Positions 1 through 8,430 of a stretch of DNA of 64,000 bases are shown in pieces (positions within the stretch are counted from its first letter, which is position 1; each line of letters starts with the position of its first letter). Where the stretch lies: the NCBI RefSeq assembly GCF_016901015.1, contig NZ_JAFEUP010000001.1, positions 558,001 to 622,000 of the forward strand, written 5' to 3'. The stretch comes from Zestomonas insulae. GTDB lineage: Bacteria > Pseudomonadota > Gammaproteobacteria > Pseudomonadales > Pseudomonadaceae. The notes beneath the pieces are model-generated. The model made no database searches. It had not been told where the DNA came from and saw only the letters and a program-made list of their open reading frames with translations. A program made the translations under genes and the position numbers.

Positions 1-305
1 TGGCCGCGTGAGCCGTTAACCACGACATCGTCGCCCTGCGCCAACCAACCGTCGATCTCCGCCGGAATGCCGTAGGCCAGGCCATGCGCGCGCCAGCTCA
101 AGGCGAACGCGCCCTGCTGCTCCATCTCGGCGAACTGCGCATGACTGACGGCGATGGCATCCTCGCCCGCCGCCTCGCCGGAACGTGTCACCACCCGCCG
201 CACGATATGGCAGCCACGCGCCAGTAGAAAATCGCGCGCCGCCAACAACAGGCTATCCTTGCCCACACCTGAGGCGCCCATGAGATAGAGCAGTCTGCCG
301 GCCAT
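1..305 (-). CDS. phnN: Ribose 1,5-bisphosphate phosphokinase PhnN, 3' part outside window
   Basis: The first 101 codons of a leftward gene are visible; the stop lies beyond base 1. PhnN phosphorylates ribose 1,5-bisphosphate to PRPP, the last step of the C-P lyase phosphonate route. The protein starts MAGRLLYLMGASGVGKDS, with a P-loop (GASGVGKD, residues 10-17) near the N-terminus. It continues with a guanylate-kinase-like segment (RRVVTR, then SHAQFAEME and LSWRAHGLAYGIP), which fits PhnN rather than Gmk. No other phn gene is visible because the window ends here. The start ATG at 305 is the only in-frame start before the P-loop. Confidence 0.85.
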   Translation of the reverse strand, partial: MAGRLLYLMGASGVGKDSLLLAARDFLLARGCHIVRRVVTRSGEAAGEDAIAVSHAQFAEMEQQGAFALSWRAHGLAYGIPAEIDGWLAQGDDVVVNGSRG

Positions 306-381
306 AGAAGTGCTTGGTTTCCTCGAAGAACCGCAAACGACTTTAGTGGGCTGTCGCCGCTATCGAAATACGGAATTACCT

Positions 382-444
382 GTGTTTTGCCCAGTACGAC
401 GCATTTCAGACATCCGGTACTGGCAAAACGCCTGCTTACCAGCC
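382..444. promoter_or_regulatory. Candidate AmrZ autoregulatory operators upstream of amrZ
   Basis: The 293-base gap between phnN and amrZ holds two near-copies of one motif in opposite orientation. ACTGGCAAAACGCC lies at 419-432 on the + strand, and TACTGGGCAAAACAC at 382-396 on the - strand. A TTACCAGCC follows at 436-444. These resemble the operator sequences known for AmrZ (TGGCAAAACGCC and ATTACCAGCC types), and AmrZ of P. aeruginosa represses its own gene. The sites lie about 155-215 bases before the amrZ start. I saw no convincing -35/-10 pair in the rest of the gap. Confidence 0.55.
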
Positions 445-598
445 AAAATGTGACACGTAATTGGCGTCAAATATCTGAGTGCAGTGCCGACGACAAATTG
501 AGACATCGGTGGAACCGGCCAGCGCCATAGACTGTCGAATAATGACAATCTGGCTGCTTAATGCCAGTATCGCTCCCTTGAACTAACCGGTTTAACGT

Positions 599-925
599 AT
601 GCGCCCTATGAAACAGGCTATTTACTCCAGCCGCACGGCTGACAAATTCGTGGTCCGCTTACCTGAAGGTATGCGCGAGCGTATCGCTGATATCGCGCGC
701 AACCATCATCGCAGCATGAACTCGGAAATCATCGCCCGTCTTGAGCAAAGCATGCTGCAAGAAGGCGCCCTCGATGATGATCTGAGCCTGAACCACGACC
801 GCCCGGAGCTATCCCTGCATGAGCGCGAACTGCTGCAGCGATTCCGCCAGCTTTCCCGCCGTCAGCAGAACGCTCTGATTTCTCTGATTGCCCACGACGT
901 CGAGATGAACGCCGAAGAGGCCTGA
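599..925 (+). CDS. amrZ: Ribbon-helix-helix transcription factor AmrZ (AlgZ)
   Basis: This is a 108-residue Arc/MetJ-type regulator that in Pseudomonas controls alginate, twitching, flagella, c-di-GMP genes and its own promoter. The flexible N-terminus ([17 protein letters not shown]) leads into the DNA-contacting beta strand [11 protein letters not shown] (about residues 16-26). The RHH helices follow, including [16 protein letters not shown] (about 36-51). The C-terminal part [20 protein letters not shown] is the AmrZ tetramerisation region. Length and sequence follow P. aeruginosa AmrZ closely. The start agrees with the family although the Shine-Dalgarno is weak. It is monocistronic, with a hairpin terminator just downstream. 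Confidence 0.95.
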   Translation: MRPMKQAIYSSRTADKFVVRLPEGMRERIADIARNHHRSMNSEIIARLEQSMLQEGALDDDLSLNHDRPELSLHERELLQRFRQLSRRQQNALISLIAHDVEMNAEEA

Positions 926-945
926 TCTCCGCACGCAGCATCAAT

Positions 946-976
946 AAAAAAGCCGGTCTCGCGACCGGCTTTTTTA
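946..976. terminator. Bidirectional intrinsic terminator between amrZ and mgtE
   Basis: The perfect stem AGCCGGTC/GACCGGCT is flanked by an A-run on the left and a T-run on the right. It can therefore end transcripts from amrZ (+) and from the converging mgtE (-). Confidence 0.9.
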
Positions 977-988
977 TTGCGCCCTACT

Positions 989-2431
989 TCATAGTAGGAA
1001 CAAGGTCGCCAATCCGAGGAAGATGAAGAAGCCGCCACTGTCGGTCATGGCGGTGATCATCACACTGGCGCCCATCGCCGGATCACGCCCAGTGCGCAGC
1101 AGGGTCATGGGAATCAGCACGCCCATCAATGCCGCGAGAAGCAGGTTCAGGGTCATCGCCCCGGTCATCACCGCACCCAGCGACCAGCTGCCATACAGCC
1201 ACCAGGCGACCCCACCAATCACCCCGCCCCACAGCAGGCCGTTGATCAGCGAAACGCCGAGTTCCTTGCGCAGTAGCCGGCTGGTATTGCCGGTACCCAC
1301 CTGATCCAGCGCGATGGCGCGCACGATCATGGTGATGGTCTGGTTGCCCGAGTTTCCGCCAATACCCGCCACAATCGGCATGAGTGCAGCGAGCGCCACC
1401 AGCTTCTCGATGGAGCCTTCGAACACGCCGATCACCCGGGAAGCGATGAACGCCGTCACCAGGTTGATGGCCAGCCAGGACCAGCGGTTGCGAACCGACT
1501 TCCATACCGAGGCGAAGATGTCTTCTTCCTCGCGCAGACCCGCCATGCTCAGCACTTCGCTTTCGCTCTCCTCACGAATGAGGTCGACCATCTCGTCGAT
1601 GGTCAGACGACCGATCAACTTGCCGCTCTTGTCCACTACCGGCGCGGAAATAAGGTCGTAGCGCTCGAATGCCTGCGCCGCGTCATAGCCGTTCTCGTCG
1701 GGATGGAAGCTCACCGGATCGCTGGCCATCACTTCGGCGACTTGTTTGTCCGGATCGTTGACCAGCAGGCGCTTGATTGGTAGCACACCCTTGAGGATGC
1801 CGTCGTAGTCGACCACGAATAGCTTGTCGGTATGCCCCGGCAACTCTTTCAGGCGGCGCAGGTAGCGCAGCACCACCTCAAGCGTGACGTCTTCGCGGAT
1901 GGTGACCATCTCGAAGTCCATCAGCGCGCCGACTTCGTCCTCTTCGTAGGACAGGGCCGAACGCACGCGTTCGCGCTGCTGGGCGTCGAGCGATTCCATC
2001 AGCTCATGAACAACGTCGCGCGGCAGTTCTGGCGCAAGGTCGGCCAGCTCGTCGGCGTCCATGTCCTTGGTGGCCGCGAGAATCTCGTGATCGTCCATGT
2101 CGGCGATCAGCGTTTCTCGAACTGCGTCGGAAACTTCGAGGAGAATGTCGCCGTCGCGCTCGGCCTTGACCAGCTGCCAGACGGTCAGGCGGTCATCGAG
2201 GGGAAGCGCTTCGAGGATGTGGGCGACGTCAGCCGAGTGCAGCTCATCGAGCTTGCGCTGCAGCTCCGCCAGATTCTGGCGATGGACGAGATTTTCGACT
2301 CGCTCGCGATTCTCGCCTTCCTGGCGGTGCGCGAGGTCCTCGACCAGCTTGTGACGATGCAATAGCTCGACCACCTGGGCGAGGCGATCTTGCAGGCTTT
2401 CTTGCGGCTTCTTGGCTTCTACTTCAGTCAT
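989..2431 (-). CDS. mgtE: Magnesium transporter MgtE
   Basis: This 480-residue inner-membrane Mg2+ channel has the full MgtE layout. An acidic helical N domain (about residues 30-165) is followed by two CBS domains (about 170-290) that sense cytosolic Mg2+. A hydrophobic pore domain (about 315-480) ends the protein and contains the signature PIVAGIGGNSGNQ and a conserved TDSGGFFIFLGLA. I chose the start MTEVEAKKPQ at 2431 over an upstream in-frame codon at 2443 because it fits the usual N-terminus. It converges on amrZ and shares its terminator. I saw no M-box-like leader in front of it. Confidence 0.93.
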   Translation of the reverse strand: MTEVEAKKPQESLQDRLAQVVELLHRHKLVEDLAHRQEGENRERVENLVHRQNLAELQRKLDELHSADVAHILEALPLDDRLTVWQLVKAERDGDILLEVSDAVRETLIADMDDHEILAATKDMDADELADLAPELPRDVVHELMESLDAQQRERVRSALSYEEDEVGALMDFEMVTIREDVTLEVVLRYLRRLKELPGHTDKLFVVDYDGILKGVLPIKRLLVNDPDKQVAEVMASDPVSFHPDENGYDAAQAFERYDLISAPVVDKSGKLIGRLTIDEMVDLIREESESEVLSMAGLREEEDIFASVWKSVRNRWSWLAINLVTAFIASRVIGVFEGSIEKLVALAALMPIVAGIGGNSGNQTITMIVRAIALDQVGTGNTSRLLRKELGVSLINGLLWGGVIGGVAWWLYGSWSLGAVMTGAMTLNLLLAALMGVLIPMTLLRTGRDPAMGASVMITAMTDSGGFFIFLGLATLFLL

Positions 2432-2755
2432 GGCGCGCTCCACCCCCAGCGGCGGCGCACACCATAGGGGATTCAGACGGTCAGGTTGTAATCAGACAAT
2501 CGAGGGTTCGAGTAACTACTGGGTAAGTCCATGATGGTGCCCAACAAGCCCCGGCGGGGCAGACGGCCAAGATAATACCACCGACCGCCTCATCACACGC
2601 GACAAAATCTTGGCAAGAACAAGCAGTTGCACAGCAAAGTTGAGCGTAATCCACGCCCACTGACTGCGACGCGAAGCACAATAAAAAGGACACAAGTGGC
2701 GCAGCCGGCAAATCGCCGATTAAGCTCGCCCGCGACCGTCAAGGAGGACGTCGCC
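2432..2755. other. Intergenic region between mgtE and the DUF4124-like gene
   Basis: These 324 bases between two divergent genes must carry both promoters. A small GCCCC-GGC-GGGGC hairpin lies near 2550. A strong Shine-Dalgarno (AAGGAGG) at 2741-2747 belongs to the rightward gene. I see no RNA gene, repeat or recognisable operator. Confidence 0.5.
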
Positions 2756-3271
2756 ATGCTCAAACCTATCCCGGCATGCCTATGCGCATGCCTGCTGCAC
2801 ACCCTCACCTTCCAGCAAGTCGCACAGGCTGCCACAGTGTTTCGTTGCGAAGACCGCAACGGCAAAGTCACCTTCACGTTACATGGCTGCCCCACGGAAC
2901 AGCAGCAGCTACTGCAAAGCGCAGACAATCCGACGCCAGGCAGCGGCAAACCCGTGCCGATGGCAAAAGTCGGTAAACATAAAGAGAAATCGGATGCGCG
3001 AGGACACTCCGAACAGAAGGTGACCGGCATCGCTGAACCACAGGACGCCTGCGGCAGCCAGCTCGCCGCCAGCGCACGCCGCAAGGCGATCATCCAACAG
3101 GAAATGCACACCGGCATGACGCGTGCGGATGTCGAAAACGCGCTCGGTAAGCCGGGCAAGGTCAGCAGCCAGAACGGTCAGACCCGTTATCAGTACCGCG
3201 ACACCAAAGGCCGCAGCCGCAGCGTGAGCTTCGACGAAAATGGCTGCGTGCGCGGCAATAAAGCCAAATAG
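2756..3271 (+). CDS. Secreted DUF4124-like protein with SmpA/OmlA-like C-terminus
   Basis: This is a 171-residue exported protein. It begins with a signal peptide (MLKPIPACLCACLLHTLTF, cut near QVAQA-A, residue 25). A short DUF4124-type motif follows (VFRCEDRNGKVTFTLHGCP), normally a small Cys-pair beta unit in periplasmic proteins. The C-terminal third (GMTRADVENALGKPGKVS, then TRYQYRDTKGRSRSVSFDENGCV) resembles the SmpA/BamE-like fold, where GMT..V...LG.P is typical. The start is fixed by the AAGGAGG eight bases upstream; longer in-frame extensions lack a ribosome-binding site and would bury the signal peptide. Function is unknown; an envelope role is inferred. Confidence 0.8.
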   Translation: MLKPIPACLCACLLHTLTFQQVAQAATVFRCEDRNGKVTFTLHGCPTEQQQLLQSADNPTPGSGKPVPMAKVGKHKEKSDARGHSEQKVTGIAEPQDACGSQLAASARRKAIIQQEMHTGMTRADVENALGKPGKVSSQNGQTRYQYRDTKGRSRSVSFDENGCVRGNKAK

Positions 3272-3281
3272 CGGACAAAGA

Positions 3282-3311
3282 AAAAGGGCCTGCATTGCTG
3301 CAGGCCCTTTT
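3282..3311. terminator. Bidirectional terminator
   Basis: The stem AAAAGGGCCTGCA / TGCAGGCCCTTTT has a four-base loop. It closes the DUF4124-like gene on the + strand and lies directly beyond the 3' end of the leftward tRNA-Arg cluster. Confidence 0.9.
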
Positions 3312-3316
3312 CGATA

Positions 3317-3393
3317 TGGCGCACTCAGGAGGATTCGAACCTCCGACCGCTCGGTTCGTAGCCGAGTACTCTATCCAGCTGAGCTATGAGTGC
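3317..3393 (-). tRNA. tRNA-Arg (anticodon ACG), copy 2
   Basis: This is a 77-base cloverleaf with encoded CCA. The acceptor stem is GCACTCA/TGAGTGC, the anticodon loop is CTACGAA (ACG, Arg) and the T arm contains GGTTCGAATCC. It is identical to the copy at 3469-3545, and the two probably share one leftward transcript with tRNA-Ser. A terminator follows immediately. Confidence 0.97.
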
Positions 3394-3468
3394 GTGTCGG
3401 CGCTTGATAGACCAGATCACCACTGGTTGAAACGTGTCGATCTTTATCGCTAAAAACCAACTTTTATA

Positions 3469-3545
3469 TGGCGCACTCAGGAGGATTCGAACCTCCGACC
3501 GCTCGGTTCGTAGCCGAGTACTCTATCCAGCTGAGCTATGAGTGC
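3469..3545 (-). tRNA. tRNA-Arg (anticodon ACG), copy 1
   Basis: This 77-base tRNA with encoded CCA is identical to the downstream copy. The anticodon loop is CTACGAA; the first anticodon base is expected to be deaminated to inosine by TadA to read CGU/CGC/CGA. The spacer between the two copies is 75 bases with no terminator, which supports co-transcription. Confidence 0.97.
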
Positions 3546-3651
3546 GCTGAGCGTGCGCATTATAGGGAGTGAATTGCTTTGTTCAAGTGCCAATCCGATT
3601 ATTTTCAACAACTTATCGGACTAACGAACATCAACCCTACAACACAAAACA

Positions 3652-3742
3652 TGGCGGAGAAGGGGGGATTCGAACCCCCGACACCCTTGTGAGGTGTACT
3701 CCCTTAGCAGGGGAGCGCCTTCGGCCACTCGGCCACCTCTCC
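3652..3742 (-). tRNA. tRNA-Ser (anticodon GCU)
   Basis: This 91-base tRNA with a long variable arm has CCA encoded. The acceptor stem is GGAGAGG/CTTCTCC, the anticodon loop is CTGCTAA (GCU, Ser, AGY codons), and the variable arm runs from TACACC to GGGTGT. It sits directly downstream of csrA, the usual gammaproteobacterial order csrA-serV-argV. Confidence 0.97.
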
Positions 3743-3804
3743 GCAACACGGGGCGCATGATAACCATGTTTTCCCCGTTTGCAAAGCCAAAAATCTCAGA
3801 AAAA

Positions 3805-3990
3805 TTAGTGGCTTGGTTCTTGGTCTTTCTCTTTTTGGATGCGCTGGTAAATCTCTTCCCGGTGCACGGCAACTTCCTTCGGAGCGTTGACCCCGATGCG
3901 CACTTGGTTACCCTTCACTCCCAGCACGGTGACGGTGACATCGTCACCCACCATCAGGGTCTCTCCGACCCGTCGAGTCAGAATCAGCAT
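3805..3990 (-). CDS. csrA: RNA-binding carbon storage regulator CsrA/RsmA
   Basis: This 61-residue translational regulator dimerises and binds GGA motifs in mRNA leaders, usually blocking ribosome entry. The Gac/Rsm small RNAs counter it. The sequence [18 protein letters not shown] and [18 protein letters not shown] are canonical, with the binding residues L4, R6, R7 and R44 region intact. Its own leader reads GAGGAGAAAGGA just before the ATG, two GGA motifs overlapping the Shine-Dalgarno, so autoregulation is plausible. It lies between lysC and tRNA-Ser on the same strand. Confidence 0.98.
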   Translation of the reverse strand: MLILTRRVGETLMVGDDVTVTVLGVKGNQVRIGVNAPKEVAVHREEIYQRIQKEKDQEPSH

Positions 3991-4144
3991 TCCTTTCTCC
4001 TCACGGATAACAGTTCAGAACAGCAAATCAGTCTGCAAAATTAAAATGGTGACTGCGTTCACACTTATCAAGGGCTAGGCGCCTTCACCAGAGTATTGAC
4101 TAGCGCGAGCAGAAAGAAAGTTCCGCCCCGACGGCCCAAACGAT

Positions 4145-4170
4145 AAAAGGCGCGGTAGTCCGCGCCTTTT
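4145..4170. terminator. Terminator downstream of lysC
   Basis: The perfect stem AAAAGGCGCGG/CCGCGCCTTTT has a four-base loop and T-run in the leftward direction. It lies 10 bases beyond the lysC stop and so separates lysC from the csrA promoter. Confidence 0.9.
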
Positions 4171-4180
4171 ACCTTCCAAC

Positions 4181-5416
4181 CTACTCGCCTTGCGGCGAAG
4201 GCGCATCCAGCTCGAAGGCCGTATGCAGAGCCCGCACGGCGAGCTCCAGGTACTTCTCCTCGATGACCACGGAGACCTTGATTTCCGACGTCGAGATCAT
4301 CTGGATGTTGATGCTTTCCTTGGCCAGCGCCTCGAACATGCGGCTGGCGACACCGGCGTGCGAGCGCATGCCGACACCGACGATCGACACCTTGGCAATA
4401 TCGATATCGCCGCCCGCTTCGCGCGCGCCGATTTCCCGCGCGGTCTGCTCGAGGATGCGCAGGGCATTCTGGTAGTCGTTGCGGTGCACGGTGAAGGTGA
4501 AGTCGGTGGTGTTATCGTGCGCCACGTTCTGCACGATCATGTCCACTTCGATGTTCGCGGCACTGATCGGGCCGAGGATCTTGAAGGCCACGCCGGGGGT
4601 GTCCGGCACGCCACGGATGGTCAGCTTGGCTTCGTCGCGATTGAAGGCGATGCCGGAAATGATCGGCTGTTCCATGGATTCCTCTTCATCAAGGGTAATG
4701 AGGGTGCCCGGCCCCTCCTGAAAGCTGTGCAGCACGCGCAGCGGGACGTTGTACTTGCCGGCGAACTCCACCGAGCGAATCTGCAGCACTTTCGAACCGA
4801 GGCTGGCCATTTCCAGCATTTCTTCGAAGGTGATCTTGTCCAGACGCTGCGCACGCGGCACCACACGCGGGTCGGTGGTGTAGACCCCGTCGACGTCGGT
4901 GTAGATCTGGCACTCGTCGGCTTTCAGCGCTGCGGCCAGCGCCACACCGGTGGTATCGGAGCCGCCGCGGCCGAGGGTGGTGATGTTGCCGTGCTCGTCG
5001 ACGCCCTGGAAACCAGCCACCACGACCACACGACCGGCCTTGAGGTCGGTGCGCAGCTTCTGATCGTCGATCTGCAGGATTCGCGCCTTGTTGTGCGCAC
5101 TGTCGGTGAGGATGCGCACCTGGTTGCCGGTATAGGACACCGCCGGCACGCCGCGCTTGATCAGCGCCATGGCCAGCAGGGCGATGGTCACCTGCTCGCC
5201 GGTCGACACCATCACATCCAGTTCACGCGGCACCGGCTGATCACTGATCTGCTTGGCCAGGTCGATCAGGCGGTTGGTTTCGCCACTCATCGCCGAGACC
5301 ACGACGACGATGTCGTCGCCCGCCTCGCGGAACTTCTTCACCTTCTCGGCCACCTGCTCGATACGCTCGACGGTGCCGACGGAAGTGCCCCCAAATTTCT
5401 GTACGATCAAAGCCAT
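4181..5416 (-). CDS. lysC: Aspartate kinase (aspartokinase, LysC type)
   Basis: This 411-residue cytosolic enzyme phosphorylates aspartate, the first step to lysine, threonine, methionine and diaminopimelate. The amino-acid kinase domain begins with KFGGTSVG (residues 7-14) and contains TLGRGGSDTTGVALAAAL. Two C-terminal ACT domains (about 265-335 and 345-405) should give feedback control. An in-frame ATG at 4675 (residue 248, MEQPIISG) is preceded by GAAGAGGAATCC, a good internal Shine-Dalgarno. It could yield a 164-residue beta subunit as in Bacillus-type aspartokinases. It is downstream of alaS with a GC hairpin between them. Confidence 0.97.
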   Translation of the reverse strand: MALIVQKFGGTSVGTVERIEQVAEKVKKFREAGDDIVVVVSAMSGETNRLIDLAKQISDQPVPRELDVMVSTGEQVTIALLAMALIKRGVPAVSYTGNQVRILTDSAHNKARILQIDDQKLRTDLKAGRVVVVAGFQGVDEHGNITTLGRGGSDTTGVALAAALKADECQIYTDVDGVYTTDPRVVPRAQRLDKITFEEMLEMASLGSKVLQIRSVEFAGKYNVPLRVLHSFQEGPGTLITLDEEESMEQPIISGIAFNRDEAKLTIRGVPDTPGVAFKILGPISAANIEVDMIVQNVAHDNTTDFTFTVHRNDYQNALRILEQTAREIGAREAGGDIDIAKVSIVGVGMRSHAGVASRMFEALAKESINIQMISTSEIKVSVVIEEKYLELAVRALHTAFELDAPSPQGE

Positions 5417-5477
5417 TTCAAAACTGCCTCAGCCCGCGAAGGGCGCCCATTAAACAGTTAACGCGAAAGACTGCCAA

Positions 5478-5501
5478 GGCCCGCCGGGCGCGCGGCGGGC
5501 C
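5478..5501. terminator. GC-rich hairpin downstream of alaS
   Basis: The stem GGCCCGCCG/CGGCGGGCC has a six-base loop and lies 11 bases beyond the alaS stop. The leftward flank (CTTGGCAG) has no real T-run, so it may be a weak terminator or an attenuating hairpin before lysC. Confidence 0.55.
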
Positions 5502-5511
5502 GGGCTTTCGA

Positions 5512-8136
5512 TTACAGCTGCTGCTCGGCGAAAGGCACCGCCAGCGCCAGCGCAGTCTCGACCGCGGCAGCATCGGTGCCGCCCCCCTGCGCCATGTCCG
5601 GACGACCGCCGCCCTTGCCGCCAACCGCCGCAGCCGCCTGCTTCATCAGGTCGCCAGCCTTGAGCTTGCCGGTCAGATCCTGGGTCACACCGGCGACCAG
5701 CACCACCTTATCGTCTTGCACGCCGCCGAGCAGGATCACTGCGCTGCCCAGCTTGTTCTTCAACTGGTCGACCAGCGCCAGCAGGCCCTTGCCGTCCACA
5801 CCATCCAGGCGCGCAGCAAGCACCTTGGCGCCCTTGACCTCGACGGCCGAGCCGGCCAGATCGTTGCCCGCGACGCTGGCGGCCTTGGCCTTGAGCTGCT
5901 CGAGCTCCTTTTCCAGCTGGCGGTTGCGTTCGAGCACCGCGCCGAGCTTGTCGATCAGGTTGTCGCGACTGCCCTTGACCAGCGCCGCGGCTTCTTTCAG
6001 TTGCTCTTCCGCAGCGTTCAGATAGGCCAGCGCTGCGGCGCCGGTGACGCCCTCGATACGGCGCACGCCAGCAGCCACGCCGCCTTCACTGGTGATCTTG
6101 AACAGGGCGATGTCGCCGGTACGTGCCACGTGGGTACCGCCGCACAGCTCGACGGAGAAGCTGCCGCCCATGCTCAGCACGCGCACTTCGTCGCCATACT
6201 TCTCACCGAACAGTGCCATCGCGCCTTTGCGCTTCGCAGTTTCGATGTCGGTCTCTTCGGTCTCGACTTCGCTGTTCTTGCGAATCTCGGCGTTGACCAG
6301 CTCTTCCAGGGCCTTCAGCTGTTCCGGCTTGATCGCCTCGAAGTGACTGAAGTCGAAGCGCAGGCGCTGGCTGTCGACCAGCGAACCCTTCTGCTGCACG
6401 TGCTCGCCGAGCACCTGGCGCAGCGCGGCGTGCAGCAGGTGGGTGGCGGAGTGGTTGAGTGCGGTGGCCTGACGTACCGAGGCGTCCACCTCGGCCTTGA
6501 CCGAAGCACCCACGCTGAGGCTGCCCTTGGCAACCACGCCGTGGTGCAGGTGCGCACCGCCGGCCTTGGTGGTGTCGCGCACGTCGAAACGCACGCCGGC
6601 GCCTTCCAGGTAACCGCCATCACCGACCTGGCCGCCGGATTCGGCGTAGAACGGCGTCTGGTCGAGGACGACCACGCCCTCCTCGCCTTCGCCCAGCGAA
6701 TCGACTGCCGCGCCGGCCTTGAACAGCGCGACGATCTTGCCGCTGCCCGAGGTGCCTTCGTAACCGAGGAAGCGCGTATCGCTGTCGACCTTGACCAGGC
6801 TGTTGTAGTCCAGACCGAAGGCACTGGCGGAACGGGCGCGCTCACGCTGCGCCTCCATTTCGCGCTCGAAGCCTTCCTCGTCGATGCTCAGCTCGCGCTC
6901 GCGGGCGATGTCGCCAGTCAGGTCGACCGGGAAGCCGTAGGTATCATACAGCTTGAACACCACGTCGCCCGGGATCACCTTGCCCTGCAGGCCGGCCAGG
7001 TCCTGCTCGAGGATCTTCAGGCCCTGCTCGAGGGTCTTGGCGAACTGCTCTTCTTCGGTCTTCAGTACGCGCTCGATGTGCGCCTGCTGTTGTTTCAGCT
7101 CAGGGAAGGCTTCACCCATCTCGGCGACCAGCGCGGCGACGATCTGGTAGAAGAAGCTGCCCTTGGCACCCAGCTTGTTGCCGTGACGGCAGGCGCGGCG
7201 AATGATGCGGCGCAGCACGTAACCACGGCCTTCGTTGGACGGGGTGACGCCGTCGGCGATCAGGAAGCCGCAGGAACGGATGTGGTCGGCGACCACTTTC
7301 AGCGACGCCTGGCCGTCGTTGCTGCAGCCGATGGCCTTGGCCGAAGCGGCCAGCAGGCTCTGGAACAGGTCAATCTCGTAGTTCGAGTTGACGTGCTGCA
7401 GCACCGCGCTGATGCGCTCGAGGCCCATGCCGGTGTCCACGCTCGGCGCCGGCAAGGCGTGCAGTACGCCGTCCGCGGTGCGGTTGAACTGCATGAACAC
7501 GTTGTTCCAGATCTCGATGTAGCGGTCGCCATCCTCTTCCGGCGAGCCGGGTGGGCCGCCCCAGATGTGCTCGCCGTGATCGAAGAAAATCTCGGTGCAC
7601 GGGCCGCACGGGCCGGTGTCGCCCATCGCCCAGAAGTTGTCGGAAGCGTACGGCGCGCCCTTGTTGTCGCCGATGCGGATCATCCGCTCGGCCGGCACAC
7701 CGACTTCCTTGTTCCAGATGTCATAGGCCTCGTCGTCGGTGGCGTAGACGGTGACCCACAGCTTCTCTTGCGGCAGGTTCAGCCACTTGTCCGAAGTGAG
7801 GAACTCCCAGGCGAAATGGATGGCATCGCGCTTGAAATAGTCGCCAAAGCTGAAGTTACCCAGCATTTCGAAGAAGGTGTGGTGACGCGCGGTGTAGCCG
7901 ACGTTTTCCAGATCGTTGTGCTTGCCGCCGGCCCGTACGCACTTCTGGCTGGTGGTGGCGCGGGTGTAGGCGCGCTTTTCCAGACCGAGGAAGCAGTCCT
8001 TGAACTGGTTCATCCCGGCGTTGGTGAACAGCAGGGTCGGGTCGTTCGCCGGGATCAGCGAGCTGGAGGCGACGCGGGTATGTCCCTTCTCTTCGAAGAA
8101 GCGGAGGAAGGCTTCACGGATTTCTGCGCTTTTCAT
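5512..8136 (-). CDS. alaS: Alanyl-tRNA synthetase
   Basis: This full-length 874-residue class II synthetase charges tRNA-Ala. The aminoacylation domain holds class II motif 1/2 segments ([14 protein letters not shown], then [18 protein letters not shown]). The editing domain holds the zinc ligands in SATHLLHA and CGGTHV. The C-Ala domain ends with [15 protein letters not shown]. The start ATG at 8136 gives the standard [19 protein letters not shown]. It is probably transcribed with lysC. No internal damage or unusual residue is seen. Confidence 0.98.
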   Translation of the reverse strand: MKSAEIREAFLRFFEEKGHTRVASSSLIPANDPTLLFTNAGMNQFKDCFLGLEKRAYTRATTSQKCVRAGGKHNDLENVGYTARHHTFFEMLGNFSFGDYFKRDAIHFAWEFLTSDKWLNLPQEKLWVTVYATDDEAYDIWNKEVGVPAERMIRIGDNKGAPYASDNFWAMGDTGPCGPCTEIFFDHGEHIWGGPPGSPEEDGDRYIEIWNNVFMQFNRTADGVLHALPAPSVDTGMGLERISAVLQHVNSNYEIDLFQSLLAASAKAIGCSNDGQASLKVVADHIRSCGFLIADGVTPSNEGRGYVLRRIIRRACRHGNKLGAKGSFFYQIVAALVAEMGEAFPELKQQQAHIERVLKTEEEQFAKTLEQGLKILEQDLAGLQGKVIPGDVVFKLYDTYGFPVDLTGDIARERELSIDEEGFEREMEAQRERARSASAFGLDYNSLVKVDSDTRFLGYEGTSGSGKIVALFKAGAAVDSLGEGEEGVVVLDQTPFYAESGGQVGDGGYLEGAGVRFDVRDTTKAGGAHLHHGVVAKGSLSVGASVKAEVDASVRQATALNHSATHLLHAALRQVLGEHVQQKGSLVDSQRLRFDFSHFEAIKPEQLKALEELVNAEIRKNSEVETEETDIETAKRKGAMALFGEKYGDEVRVLSMGGSFSVELCGGTHVARTGDIALFKITSEGGVAAGVRRIEGVTGAAALAYLNAAEEQLKEAAALVKGSRDNLIDKLGAVLERNRQLEKELEQLKAKAASVAGNDLAGSAVEVKGAKVLAARLDGVDGKGLLALVDQLKNKLGSAVILLGGVQDDKVVLVAGVTQDLTGKLKAGDLMKQAAAAVGGKGGGRPDMAQGGGTDAAAVETALALAVPFAEQQL

Positions 8137-8430
8137 AGGCTTTTCTCAGGAAACTGCGGCCATTTAGGCGATTGCAAAACGTCACGGGCGAAGCCGCGGT
8201 CAGACGGGTGCAGGAGGAAAACAGCTGACTGCCCCGGAGCGACAGGCCTGGACCGACCTTTTCTATTCGCTCGACCACGACGAACGCAGGGTTTCGCAAC
8301 CGCCGCACGGTTCGCCGGCAAAGGGCCGCATTATATCGGCCCTGCGCCGCGGGTACAGAGTGTTTGTACGATAGAAAGCCACTATACGCCGCGGAAACGC
8401 CGCTATTTGCGGCATAAGCGCAGCATGCGG

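Noticed and set aside
360..548. Possible 62-residue gene on the - strand upstream of amrZ
   Set aside because: No Shine-Dalgarno, no recognisable motif, and it overlaps the candidate AmrZ operators.
5417..5511. Lysine riboswitch or attenuator before lysC
   Set aside because: The gap is only 95 bases and holds one simple GC hairpin, too short for a lysine riboswitch.
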